From positions 16,183,583-16,247,582 of the forward strand of contig CM052359.1 in assembly GCA_028551475.1 (NCBI GenBank): a DNA stretch of 64,000 bases. The letters run 5' to 3'. Made by a program: the position numbers and the translations under genes. The notes beneath the pieces are model-generated. The model had not been told where the DNA came from and searched no databases. It saw only the letters and a list, made by a program, of their open reading frames with translations. The stretch comes from Casuarina equisetifolia (Eukaryota; Streptophyta; Magnoliopsida; Fagales; Casuarinaceae). Shown piece by piece: positions 44,491 to 56,025 of this stretch (positions are counted from its first letter, which is position 1; every line of letters begins with the position of its first letter).

Positions 44491-45700
44491 AAACCTTGGA
44501 ACACACAATTGGTTCCCTTTGAAGAGAAACCCCTCATGAACCATAAAATATCTATTGGTACCTTTCACACATTCTACCATGAGTAAGGACATATCCACAT
44601 TTTTAAGATAATGTTCTTTTGTAAGTTGAAAACCGTGTACTTTAACATCTAGAGTAACAAGTAAGGAGTACCTTTTAGATAATACATCTGCAACAATATT
44701 AGCTACACTTGGTTTACAATGTAAAATAAATGAGAAGGATTAGAAAAATTCTACTCATCTTGCATGCCTTAGGTTGATTTTATATTGGCCATTCAAGAAC
44801 TTCAAATTTTGATGATTCAAATGCAGAATAACTATCTAGGCCTTAAGTAATGAGTTCAATGATCTAAATCCCTCATGACTATATACAACTCCTTATCATA
44901 AGTGGAGTAGTTCCTCTTGCATTCATTAAGATTTTTACCAAAATAAGCTAATGGGCTCTTGACTTAAATGAGGAAAACACCTATACTAACACCATTGGGG
45001 TCACATTCCATTTTAAAGAACTTATCAAAGTCTAGCAATGCAAGAATTGAAGCTTCACACAAATTTTCCTTAATGACCTTTAAAGCTTCATCTATTTCTT
45101 TAGTCCATTCAAAAGCACTTCTCTTCATACATGCAGTAATATGGGAGCCATAATAATGTTAAAGATGGAGACAAGATAGCAGTAAAATGAAGGTAGGCCA
45201 TAAAAACTCTTTACTTAAGTGATGGAAGCCAGGCTTGGGTGAAGGCTTAATTGCCTTAACCTTGGATTGATCAACCACAACATCCTCTTTGAAAACCACA
45301 TATCCAAGGAACACAATATGAGAGGAAAAGAATTCACACATCTACAACTTGGCATAACGCTTCCTCCTCCTTAATACATCAAATACTTGCCTTAAATGAA
45401 TTAAGTGGTCTTTTTCACATTTACTATAAATAAGGATATCATCAAAATAAATCACAATAAATTTACTAAGAAAAGGGTGAAGTACCTCATTGATCAAACA
45501 CATGAAAGTACTAAGTATATTAGAAAGGTCAAATGGCATGACCATCCACTTATATAAACTTGTTTTGGTTTTGAAAGCTATCTTCCATTCATCTCTTGCT
45601 CTCATATGAATTTGATGGTAGCCATACACATTAAGTTCCTAAGATGTGTAGCCATACACATTGCCTTTCCTAGACCTATTGGATCATATTTTGTCTCAAA
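44491..45700 (-). pseudogene. Chromovirus-like Gypsy RT and RNase H fragment
   Basis: From right to left: YGYHQIHMRARDEWKIAF at 45629, MVMPFDLSNILSTFMCLINE, IVIYFDDILIYSK (catalytic YFDD intact) in a 95-codon open stretch down to 45342; HIVFLGYVVFKEDVVVDQSK (45341-45159); then RNase H blocks EWTKEIDEALKVIKENL, SILALLDFDKFFKMECD near 45100-45020; and the linker to integrase VKGTNRYFMVHEGFLFKGN near 44550. This is a Gypsy lineage different from the Tat/Athila-like elements in the window. Stops and shifts separate the blocks. LTRs and integrase are missing. Confidence 0.78.
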
Positions 45701-45929
45701 CTTGTATTTGTTGACATTTTTCACACATTTGTTAGGCCAATAGCTTGAGCTAATATAGTTGCTCCCTACATCATATACTATACACATTAAGTTACTATAC
45801 ATTCTCTTAGTCATAGTGAAACTAGAAAAATTTTCCTTGCACATGTCTAAGCCTTTTGTTTTTTCTTAGTATTAAAGATTGCTCTATACCCATGGCTATG
45901 AAAGCCAACTACCTATTTCGTGAGATGTT
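45701..45929. other. Junction region, weak Gypsy traces
   Basis: A minus-strand open frame here (down from 45844) shows no motif that I can place, and it contains a short duplication (TGTGTAGCCATACACATT recurs around 45613 and 45645). It is probably decayed sequence upstream of the Gypsy RT. Confidence 0.3.
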
Positions 45930-47377
45930 AACGTAGCAAATTTTGTTATGATTAAACTTACCAAATCCAATTATCTCCCTTAGGTCACCTAAGTCAAGTC
46001 ATTGGTTAGAACTTAATGAATCATGGGCTTTCTTACTAGTGACACTCCAATGCCTTCAAAGCTTATCATGGTCAAGGTGAAGAGAAATCAAACCTATAGT
46101 TTGAATAATAGGAGCAAAGTGATAACATAGTCCACTTATGGATCTTAAGCTACCTTTGAGTTGAGATTCTAGGCCATGTTTTCAAACTAGAACATCCAAC
46201 TAAGATTTGGTCTAATCTATATGATCTCTTTGGACAAAAAACACAAGCTTAAGAATACTAGCTTCACTTATAGCTTCACTAACTTAAAAAGGATGAGAAG
46301 ACCTTCCCCATCTCTTTAGGAGAATTCTACAATCTTAACAATCAATTTAGCTTTGTTTACAAGCCATTAGGCAATGAAGTAAAAAAAATTTGTTTGCTTA
46401 CAACTCTAGGAAAGGAAAATGAGTCCTTTCTAGTAGCAATGATATGTCCACCTATCCTTTATTTTGCTAATGTAATTTCTTAACTACAATCCTTCAAGAT
46501 TAGAGACATCTTGGATGAAGAGGTTGATCTAGTAGTTAAGGTTGAGAAAACAACTCAACCTTATTTTCATCATAAGGAAAAGGCTTTCAATAGTCTATTT
46601 AAAACAAACAAAACAACCAAAATCATAACAACCCCCTTTTTATTCCAACAAAGGTAACACCATTAATCTTGTGATTTGTCAATTTGTCTTAAAAAGAATC
46701 ACATAATGCAATAATGCTACAAGCACTTTGATCACTCTTGCCAAAACACTAAAGTTCCATAAGCATTAGGTATTGTCCACATCAATGAACCAACTCAAGA
46801 AAAGTGGGTTCCAAATTCCAATGCAAATGCCCATGTCATTACCTCTGTCAATAAGCTCATTTGATCTTTTAAATTAGTTATCATAATATTCTAGTTGGTA
46901 ATGATAGCTTTATTCCAATTACTCATATTATGGAAGGTGTCCTTTTAGGTTCTCAACTTCTTTTAAAATAGGTTCTAGTTGCTTAAGATATTTAGTACAA
47001 TCTTTTTTCAATCTCATGCTAGACTAATGACTAGTTATTTTGTTTTTATTAAGAATTACTTCTTTATTAAGGATTTATTATTGAGAAGGACATTGGCATG
47101 GAGGACTAAACAAGGAAGCCTTTACTTGTTTGTTGAAACTAAGTTGTGGGTACTTTATACAAGAAAGAAACTAAAAATGGATGGTCTCACTTAGCATTGA
47201 TGTTTAGGCCTTCCCAACTTTGACATGATAAAATTTTAATAAAACTAAAAGCTCATTTAAGTAAAGGAGCAAACTTTCTTGTATTCCTTGCTGACTTAGC
47301 AAAAGCTTAAAATTACCCTTTAATTTCTCAAAGCATAACTCCTTTGGAAAAGCTCCATTGTGATCTCTAGGGACTAT
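45930..47377 (+). pseudogene. Ale/Ivana-like Copia element: gag, protease, pre-integrase
   Basis: On the plus strand: MIKLTKSNYLP near 45948 (gag start region), EFYNLNNQFSFVYKPLGNEV near 46323, CLLTTLGKENESFL near 46396, PPILYFANVIS near 46449, a zinc-knuckle remnant CLKKNHIMQ-CYKHF near 46687, a protease-like WVPNSNANAHVITSVNKL near 46806 (the Asp-Ser-Gly site is lost), NYFFIKDLLLRRTLAWRTKQ near 47050 and CLGLPNFDMIKF near 47203. The reading stops at LHCDL-G, where the minus-strand Copia at 47378 is inserted. It resumes at 57858. Confidence 0.75.
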
Positions 47378-49089
47378 TGTTGGGTTTTATGGCTTTACAA
47401 GAAACGGTGGTTAAATTCATTAAGGTAAGAACCAGCTACAATTTTTATTGTCTAAAATGGTTCTTAGAATTCATACAATTTACACGGCTATAGCAAGAAA
47501 ACAACAAGCAAATAACATAATGATTTGTTAGAAAACAGCAAATCTAACTTATGGGTAAGACATCAAATTAATAACAAGTCAATAGCTAGATAGTTATCAA
47601 CAATTAACAAGTTAATTCCAAGCACATAAAAGGAAGAGAAACACCAAATTTACCATGGTGGTTCAGTACTCAATCCCTGAGCCCTATGTCCACCCTCTTC
47701 TCCTTTAATCCAACCAATTGAAATCTCTTTTACTCAAACTAGATTAAGAGAAAATGTTTTCGCTAATCCAACCAATTCCTCTTCAAAGGAATTTTTCAAG
47801 TACAGTTACAAGGTATGATCAAAAGATCATGTACAAATGCAAATCCCCAAATAATTTAATAGTTTGTGGAATATTGCTAATCAAAGGAGCTATTTAAGTA
47901 TGAATAATGAAGTTCAAAGCTCCTATCATGAAATCCCCAAATTGCAACAAATTAAGGTTTCAGATTTTTCACAATGTTTATGTGAAATATGTATTTTGAA
48001 TGTAATTAACACATAAACAGAGTCATATAAGGTGTAATTGATGGTATAATCAAAGAATAAACCAAGTAATCGAATATCACCGAATCCTTGTGAGTCACTG
48101 AGAGATGAGCAAGCTTGAATTAAATAATTGAGTGAGCTCAAAGATTGTTTCTTTGTAGAGAGAACACTTCAAATAGTTATGAATCATCATAAAATTCTTC
48201 ACACATATGTTCTTCTTAAATAGAGAATAAATCTAGGGCTTTTTTTTAGCCTAAACCTAAATAGCTAGCCTTATTCCCATTAAACCCTTTGAGTTAGCTA
48301 TCAAATTGACCTCAAATCTTCATTTTGAATTGGAAATCAAACCGTTCTGACACTAATCTAATCCAAAATCCTCCCGTTGAGAATTCGGCATTTGCAAGGA
48401 GAACATAGGCTTCATCGGAGGCTTTCTCTCTTCAAGCATCCGTCCTTAGGGCAAATTGATTGAATGAGTTCTTAAGTGAGATATCACTTAAGTTAAACAA
48501 CACTGTGTGGATAAGTAGTTAGGTAAGAAGTAGGCAAGGCTTCTTTAACAGATGTGGGCCTTGACATGGGCCTATCATAAAGCTAGCTTGCTCAAACTCT
48601 TAATGAGCTTAGTCTAGTGGCATATAATTAAATTCCACCGATACATAAAGACAATCTAGCACTATAAGCATGGTCCAGCATCATATAATCAAGGTCCAAT
48701 AATATAAGCATGGTCAGGCACTTAGCAAGCTCACATTTGATTTAACATATAATTTCACTTGAATTAAGATCAAGCTTGAATAAGAGAACTCCTCATAGAT
48801 TGATACGTTAATATGTTCCTATAAGTGCATAAAGCCAAGTATAATTTTTCTTACATATATTCAAATATATTTTTAACATCATTCACATAAGATATTTTTC
48901 AAGAACACTTTATGAAGATGTTTTATGAAGGAATGTAAGAAGCCGGTTACTTTATAATATCATTGTTTGATATTATAATTTGTACACCTTTTACTTCTTA
49001 TAATTTCCTTTTGCACATATGGAAAAAAGCATTTTTCAAAAAAAATTCACAAATAGATTTTGTCACAACAAAACCCATATTTTCCAAAA
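47378..49089 (-). mobile_element. 3' LTR of the SIRE-like element
   Basis: It runs from TGTTGGGTTTTATGG to TTTTCCAAAA (the final CA has become AA) and is 1712 bp. It holds about 1.6 copies of a 40-bp unit (48656-48720) that is repeated more often in the 5' LTR. The stem-loop is at about 48953-48982. The reversed polypurine tract follows at 49090. Confidence 0.9.
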
Positions 49090-49680
49090 ATCCCCCCTTT
49101 TTGATGATGACAAAATTATCATAATAGCATAGCACATGTCATCAAGCAATGTAAGTGAGATTTAACATGAACATGTCATCAAGCAATGTTTTTCATGTTT
49201 TTCATGGAAGCTAATCATAACATAATCAAGTTCATGACATACAATGTTCGACAAGCATGTATGATCATAATATGAGCCATATTTCAATTACTTAGCATGA
49301 GTATCATGTGATCAACAAACAAGCATATTCATATTCTAACATCATAAACTATGCCACATAAGTTAAAGTTAAAGAAAAGGTGTTAGAGAGATATCCCACA
49401 TTCTACACTTCAAAGTCAGAAATGGAACTAGACATGTGCATTATTCTCTCCCCCTTTTGTCATAAGCAAAAAGACTAACAGATATAGGCAAGTAAGTAGG
49501 TGTAGAGAGAAAAAAAATGAAAAAGCAGAAGGATAAAGTTAGAAAAACTAACCGGATGTGGCTGGATTATAAGCAGAATAGCTCCCCTTCAAACTGAGTA
49601 GGTGGTTTGAACAATAAAAGAACAGAAATATTACAATAAAAGAGAATAAAAGATTCAAACATTTTCAAGCACTAACATTG
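49090..49680 (-). other. Polypurine tract and 3' untranslated region of the SIRE-like element
   Basis: ATCCCCCCTTTTTGATGATG (plus strand) is the reversed polypurine tract beside the LTR. The rest is non-coding and matches the Copia element 1 region 3300-3668 and 9618-9716, including CTCTCCCCCTTTTG near 49451. Two copies of ACATGTCATCAAGCAATGT occur at 49134 and 49172. Confidence 0.7.
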
Positions 49681-51640
49681 CAAGCTCCCTTCAGAGAGCA
49701 TAAAACCTTTCTTTATGTAAAGGTTTCATTAGGATATCAATAATTTGTTAATCAATTGATAACTCTATTTTTATAGAGTTATTTTACCTAATTTAAATAA
49801 TAAATTATCTAATGCTTATGAGAAAATATTTGAATTCCTCTTTATTTACTTAAATTTGTCTTGTTTATGTAGCATAAGGAGGCATGAAGAAAAAGGACAA
49901 GCATGGAGAACCTGGTACTTATTATATGGCAGAAGATGGTCAAATTATCAAAGTGAAGGAAATCAAGATGGGCTTAGGCTTGGGCTTGGGCTTTGGATGA
50001 TTGTTATTAGATTTTTATTGTTATTGGGTTTTTTAAATAATTAGAAAACCTAGTCCTATTAGGAGTCCAAAGCCTAATTAATATAGAACTCTAAAACCCA
50101 ATTGTATTGGGAATCCAAAACCCAATTTTATTAGATAAGGAGAAAGTTCTAGATCCCAGACCCTATATAAAGGAGGACCACTGCATAAGAAAGGGGAGAA
50201 GGAGAAGAGAGAGAGAAAAGAAGGTGCCACTGAAACCAAGGAGGAAATTAAGCACAACTCAAGAGAGAGGCCAAGAATTCAAGATTCAACTCAGGAGAGA
50301 GGCCAAGAATTCAAGATTTCTTGAGGAGAAGACAAAAAGGGTGACAAACTTCTTGTTCTTGGATTCAAGATGCCTTCTTTGTTTTTTATTATTGTTCTTC
50401 CTCATTATTTCATTATGTTCTAAACTTCTTTTGTTAGAGTGAAGATGTAGCCTAACTATGATGATGTGAATCCTATAAGTTTTTATGTTTTGCAAGATAG
50501 TTTATTTATGTGAGTTATATATTATTATGCTTAATGCTTTTAAGTGATTGGCCACCACTTGAATGATTTGATGTGCATGTTAGAGACTGAAAGGTAATAA
50601 TATGCAATTACTTCTTATAATATATAACAATGAATTAAATGTGGATAGACATATACCATGTTATTTGTGTGACTTTTGGTGATAAGATGATCAAAAGATT
50701 TATTGTAAACCAAGAATATTCACAGATCCTAATGCATTTGGTTTCTTTCAATTCACATATAGAGATATAGTGAATTAATGAACTAAATAGGTTTACTATA
50801 CCTAGACATAGGATAGTAAATAAATTAGGAAATTCTGCCATCACATAGATAAATCATTCTTGCAGGCATAAACTATGAAAATTCATATCTAGTAGTTATG
50901 GTGAAATCAGAAGCTCTAACATGTGTCTCATCTTGATTTTTCTTACTTGGATCCAATTTTAATTAGTATTGAGTTTTCATTTTAGAAATTTTAAATTTTA
51001 ATTCATCTTCAACAATATTTTGATTTGCTAGATAAATTTTAGGATTAATTCATCATTAGTACTTAATTAGTTTAGTATTCATCAATCTTCATGGGATGAT
51101 ACTTTTCTCATCATTATATTACTTGTTTGACATGTTCACCTGCATCTAAATTTCACCGAACATCAATGCATACAAATTCAAGCACAACATCACCTTTTTG
51201 AACATGGTCCCTAAAGAAATGATGTCTAATTTCTATATGCTTAGTTTTAGAATGTCGTATGGGATTCTTAGTAAGATTAATGGCATTAGTGTTCTCACAT
51301 CTCAATGGAACTTTCTGTGATGATATACCATAGTCCTCTAATTGTTATTTCATCCACAAGATTTGAGTACAATTACTAGCTACAACTATGTATTCGGCTT
51401 CAGTGGAGGAAAGAGCTACACAATTTTGTTTCTTAGAGTGCCAAGAGACAAGCATATTTCCGAGATAGTGACATCCACCATTCATACTTTTCCTATCTAG
51501 TTTGTAGCCAACATAATCTGAATCACTAAAGGCATGCAAGTTCAAGGTTGTATCTTTAGGATACCTATTCTTAAGGAAATAATGTCTCTAAGGTATCTAA
51601 AGATTCTTTTAACAGCTACTAAGTGTTGTTCTTTAGGGTT
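49681..51640 (-). pseudogene. Copia RNase H, split by a Gypsy solo LTR
   Basis: The main part (51640-51168) reads MNLHAFSDSDYVGYKLD, RKSMNGGCHYLGNMLVSWHS, CVALSSTEAEYIVVASN and ILWMK. The C-terminal end (IIDILMKPLHKERFYAL, then REL) lies at 49755-49681, beyond the inserted LTR. In-frame stops are present in the end part. The core acidic residues (Asp of SDSD, Glu of TEAE) are kept. It corresponds to 2685-3299. Confidence 0.85.
49751..51167 (+). mobile_element. Gypsy solo LTR with TCAAT duplication, inside Copia RNase H
   Basis: A complete 1407-bp LTR, 49756 (TGATAACTC) to 51162 (CACCGAACA), has TCAAT at 49751-49755 and 51163-51167. A TATA box (TATATAAA) is at about 50164-50171. It sits in the C-terminal part of the RNase H gene. 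Its leader carries a duplicated GAGAGGCCAAGAATTCAAGA segment (50261 and 50293). It is close to the solo LTR at 11327-12675. Confidence 0.93.
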
Positions 51641-52520
51641 ACACTAATACCTAGCACACAAGCATACACTAAACATGATATCATGTCTAGATGCAATTAA
51701 ATATAGCAAGAAATCAATCATTCCACGATATGATTTAGTGTCTAGACTAATTCACTTTTCATTATTTGATAATGATAAGGAAGTGCTCATAGGTGTATTC
51801 ATTGGTTTATAGTTATACATCTTATACTTCTTGAGCAATTCATTTTTATATTTTGTTTGACTTATGAATGTTCCTTTGTTTGTTTGTTTAATTTGTAGGC
51901 CAAGAAAGTATGTTAATTCACCCATCATACTCATTTCAAATTCACTTTGCATGCATGCAACAAATTCTTCACATAGCATAAAGTTTGTAGAACTAAACAC
52001 AATGTCATTAACATATATTTGAACAATTAAAATTTATTTTTCTTTGTTCTTTATAAATAAAGTGTTATCCACTTTCCCTTTTCTAAAACCATTATCAATT
52101 AAGAAAGTACTTAGTTTATCATACCATGCTCGTGGGGCTTGCTTCAAACCATATAAAGCTTTTGAGAGTTTAAAAATATGGTTTGGATGAATTGGATCTT
52201 CAAAATTAGGTGGTTGTTCAACATACACCTTTTCCTTTACAATACCATTTAAGAATGCACTTTTCACATCCATTTAAAACAAGGTAAAGTTTGTACAACA
52301 AGCAAAATTTTAATTGCTTCTAACCTAGCTATTGGTGCAAATGTTTCATCATAGTCAATTCTTTCTTCTTAACTATATCTTTGTGCTACTAGTCTAGCCT
52401 TATTCCTAGTGATGATACCATTTTCATCTAGTTTATTTCTAAATACCCACTTCGTGCATATAACTGGATGATCATTTGGTCTAGGAATTAGATTCCAAAC
52501 CTTGCTTCTTTCAAACTAGT
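51641..52520 (-). pseudogene. Copia reverse transcriptase, active site altered
   Basis: From right to left: a WVFRNKLDENGIITRNKARL block near 52450, [37 protein letters not shown] (52273 down), [19 protein letters not shown], then the catalytic box reads IYVNDIVFS at about 52010-51984 instead of YVDD, so one catalytic Asp is Asn. MMGELTYFLGLQIKQTNKG follows. Stops near 52370 and 52030 and one shift are further damage. It is clearly Copia, in the expected place between integrase and RNase H. Confidence 0.88.
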
Positions 52521-53640
52521 GTAACTCTTCTTGCATAGCAAGAAACCAATTTTCATCCTTAAGAGACTCATCTACTTTTTTTTGGCTCTACTTGGGATAG
52601 AAAGGCTTGATGTTCACAAGTGTTGCGAACTCAAGACCTTGTACTAACTCTAACATTAGGATCTCCTATGATATTGTCCTGATCTACTTTACCTCTTACT
52701 TTAGGAAAGGAAGGATTCTTAGTCTCAGACTCCCCCTCAACTTCAGCCCTATTTGGAACACTCTTAGAGCTCATGTTCTCTTTGGTTTTTGGAATACCTT
52801 GACAATCATCTTGAAACTTAACATGAATTGATTCTTCTATAACTAGGGTTCATTTATTGTATACCCTATATGCCTTACTTGTATGAAAATGTCTAAGAAA
52901 GATTGCTTCATCACTTTTGGAATCAAACTTTCCAAGTGATTCCTTTCCATGGTTTAAAACAAAACATTTACTACCAAAAATATGGAAATAAGAAATGTTT
53001 GGTTTTCTCTCAAAGAATAGTTCAAAATGTGTTTTTTTCAAAATCGCCCTTACGAGAGCATGATTAGAAATATAATAAGCTGTACTTATAGCTTCTCCCC
53101 AAAAAATGATTAGGAAGGTTACATTCACATATCATAGTCCTAGCCATTTCTTGAAGAGTTCTATTTTACCTTTCAACAACACCATTTTATTGTGGTGTTC
53201 TAAGTGCTGAAAAATTATGTGAAATGCCATTTTGTAAACAAAACTTTTAAAGAATTGGTTTTCAAATTCACCACCATGATCAGTTCTTATTTTTACAATT
53301 GAAAGATCTTTTTCATTTTGAACCATTTTGCAAAATTCAGCAAACTTCTCAAATGCCTCATCCTTTCTAGCAAGTAAAGATGTCCATGTGAATCTATAAT
53401 AGTCATCTATAATGACTAAGACATAATATTTACCATTTAAAGTTGCTGTTCTCATAAGACCAAAATGACCCATGTGTAGTATCTCTAATGGTCTAGATGT
53501 ATTTACTACAAGCTTTGATTTGAAGCTATTTTGTGTATGTTTACCTTTAATGCATGCTTCACACAATCTATCATGGTTAAACTCTAGATATGGAAGACCT
53601 TTTACTAGCTTATACTTTTATAACCTTTCTATTAAGCCTA
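52521..53640 (-). pseudogene. Copia integrase, catalytic residues partly lost
   Basis: MCEACIKGKHTQNSF (53566 down) closes the zinc finger. The core follows: EILHMGHFGLMRT (the first catalytic Asp position is Gly), YVLVIIDDYYRFTW, then KIRTDHGGEFENQFF (second Asp kept). The third acidic residue falls in a frame-shifted stretch after 53160. FWGEAISTAYYISNHALV and FGSKCFVLNHGKESLGKFDS (53128-52850) are the C-terminal region. The enzyme would insert element DNA if intact. It is dead here. Confidence 0.86.
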
Positions 53641-54075
53641 GACCCGCATGTCCTAGCTTTCTATGCCATAACCAAGCATCCACATTTTTATTCACAACAA
53701 GGCATGTTTGTTCAACATTCAATTCACTCAAATTAAGCACATAGATGTTATCTTTTCTATTTCCAACAATCTTCATATCATGCTTAATATGCTCAACAAG
53801 ACAATTTTCTTTTCCAAATTTTATCTTGAATCCTTTATCACATAGCTGACTCATGCTAAGTAAATTAAATTTCAATTCATCTACAAACAAAACCTTAGAT
53901 ATAATTAGTGTATTAGAGTTACCTATGGTTCCCATACCTTTTATCCTTCCTTTAGAGATATCTCTAAAAGACACCGTACCTCCATTTCTCAACTCAAGTG
54001 TTGAGAAGAGCTCTTCATCCCATTCATGTGCCAAGAGCAGCCATTGTCTAGAATCCATATGTTTTTTAGCTTTTT
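53641..54075 (-). pseudogene. Copia protease to pre-integrase segment, frameshifted
   Basis: Near 54056 one frame gives WILDNGCSWHMNGMK, the protease start with Asp-Asn-Gly in place of Asp-Ser-Gly. The rest (TLELRNGGTVSFRDISKGRI, NTLIISKVLFVDELKFNLLS, then LWHRKLGHAGLGLIERL) is in another frame, so a shift lies between about 54030 and 54000. LWHRKLGHAGL is the pre-integrase block. Confidence 0.82.
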
Positions 54076-55964
54076 ATCTTTAACTTGTGCATTCAAAACC
54101 TACATAAACAAATTTGATCGTTGAAGTGCTTGGTACCCTTTTTATTTTGGGTCTGTAAGTGTTAGTTGGTCTTAGACTCTTGACATTTTTAGGCAACCAA
54201 AGTTTCTTTACTTTGTAAGCCTTTCTAACTTTGACGGGACATTTATCAAATATATGACTGACATAATTGCAAAAAGAACATTTACTATAATTTAGCGGAA
54301 TTAAACATTCTCTTTCTTTAAAGAAGTGAGTAAATGATTTTGAATTGTCATTTGATTTGTATCCTAGTTCGGCTTTGTCATATATACCTCTTTAAGAATT
54401 TAAAATCTTATCTAACATAACACTTCCTTTTGAGAATTTTTCTAACAACAAGTTATTAGTATCAAGTTTTAACTTTAAATCACTATGTTCTTTCTCTAGC
54501 TCAAGAACTCTATTTTTAAGATTATCAACATTTACATATGAGTTATTATCAACATGTATTTCAAAGTCAAAACATAAAATACTATTATAAGAAGTTTATG
54601 TTTCTATGTTCATGTATATGGACATATTGTGTTTTTCATGTATATCACTCATATATGCATGATACTTCACATATGCATTAGTAGCAGGAATATTGATGTT
54701 ATCATGCATTGAGATTGAAGTGTTTTTTTGTTCAATTTCATCTCTACATGTAGTAGTTAATATGCTTTGTTTATCATGCACAATAGTTAAATCATTTTGA
54801 TTTTCATGAATAGCAATTAAAATTTTCTGTTTTTTAAACTTATTTTTAGCTTTTAACTTTCTATACTTATTTTTTAATTTGTTTGCATACTCAACTAAGT
54901 CTAAGAAGGCAATTTCTAAACCAGTGTTTATATCAAGAGACAGTTCAGAATCACTTACCTTAATATTCTCTCCCTCAAGAGTTACTATTGCAGTTAGGCA
55001 TAGATGTGCAACCTCTTCTTGAGTTTCTTCATTGGATGAAGAATTTTCATCATCCTAGGCAGCAAGCATAGCTTTCTTTTTGTTTTTGTTGTTCCTCTTC
55101 TTAACCACTAGATAGTTAACCTTGATGTGTCCCAGTTTTCTACATTCATAACACACATTTTCCCTAGGTTCATTTGTTTCTTTTCTCCTAGTTTGTCCTA
55201 TGTTTCTACTTAACCCTTTCTGTAGAAACTTCCTAAATCTCCTAGCTATAAGAGCTACTTCATCACTTTTTGATTCTTCCTCTTCAACCTTTTCAACTTC
55301 TACTTTAAGTGCAAGTGATCTTCTATTTTCCTTTTCTTTCTCTCTTCTCATGAGTTGCATTTTATAAGTTTTAAAGGAACCTAGCAAGTCATCTAAGATC
55401 AGCACATCTACATCATGAGCCTCTTCATGGCCATTTTCTTAGGATCCTAACTTTCGGGTAAGGACACTTAACATTTTTCTCACCATGTCCTCATTTGTGT
55501 AAGTTTTTCCTAACAATTTAAGTTCAGAAATAATTTCAGTAAATCTACCAAACATGTCACTAATAGTTTCAGAATCTTTCATAACAAACAATTCATAGTC
55601 ATGTATAAGCATAGTAACTTTACAAGACTTTACCTTTTTGGTTCCTTCATAGATGACTTCTAATTTATCTCAAATCTCCTTACTAGTGAGGTAGAAAGAC
55701 ACTTTATTAAACTCATGTGCTCTAAGACCATTATAGATCATATTCATAGACTTAGCATTTAACCTCATTAGTTTAGCTTCATTTTTAGTCCACTCATTAG
55801 TCATGGGTAATGTAATAAATACCCTTCTTGATTACTTGCCAAGCTTCTAAATCTTGGCCTATTACAAAAACTTGCATTAATTGTTTCCAATGCCTAAAGT
55901 TCATGACATCAAACAAAGGGAGTTTATTAAACCCCGTGACTACTAAACCTTTGTCAGAAGCCAT
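54076..55964 (-). pseudogene. SIRE-like Copia gag, with stops and shifts
   Basis: The start is ATG at 55964 (MASDKGLVVTGFNKLPLFD, HWKQLMQVFVIGQDLEAWQ). The middle part has LLGSFKTYKMQLMRREKEK (55400), a long Lys/Glu-rich stretch, and a zinc knuckle CYECRKLGHIKVNYL near 55150 whose last Cys is Tyr. The C-terminal part (54900-54100) is Lys/Asn-rich and coiled-coil-like, broken by stops. Length and layout fit SIRE/Maximus gag. Confidence 0.85.
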
Positions 55965-56011
55965 AGTATGGATATACTTTAGGATGTTAATCTTCTTAAT
56001 TAGAGAACTTA

Positions 56012-56023
56012 GCTGTGGTACCA
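56012..56023 (-). other. Primer-binding site (initiator tRNA-Met type) of the SIRE-like element
   Basis: GCTGTGGTACCA is the reverse complement of TGGTATCAGAGC with two changes. It lies two bases from the LTR at 56026 and shows that 56026-57852 is the 5' LTR of a minus-strand element. Confidence 0.8.
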
Positions 56024-56025
56024 AT

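Noticed and set aside
44491-45700. Endogenous pararetrovirus RT
   Set aside because: The RT blocks and the RNase H-to-integrase linker follow Gypsy order. No movement-protein or coat-protein motif is seen nearby.
53472-54083. Plus-strand open frames in the Copia integrase-protease region
   Set aside because: Antisense shadows of clear minus-strand Copia coding sequence.
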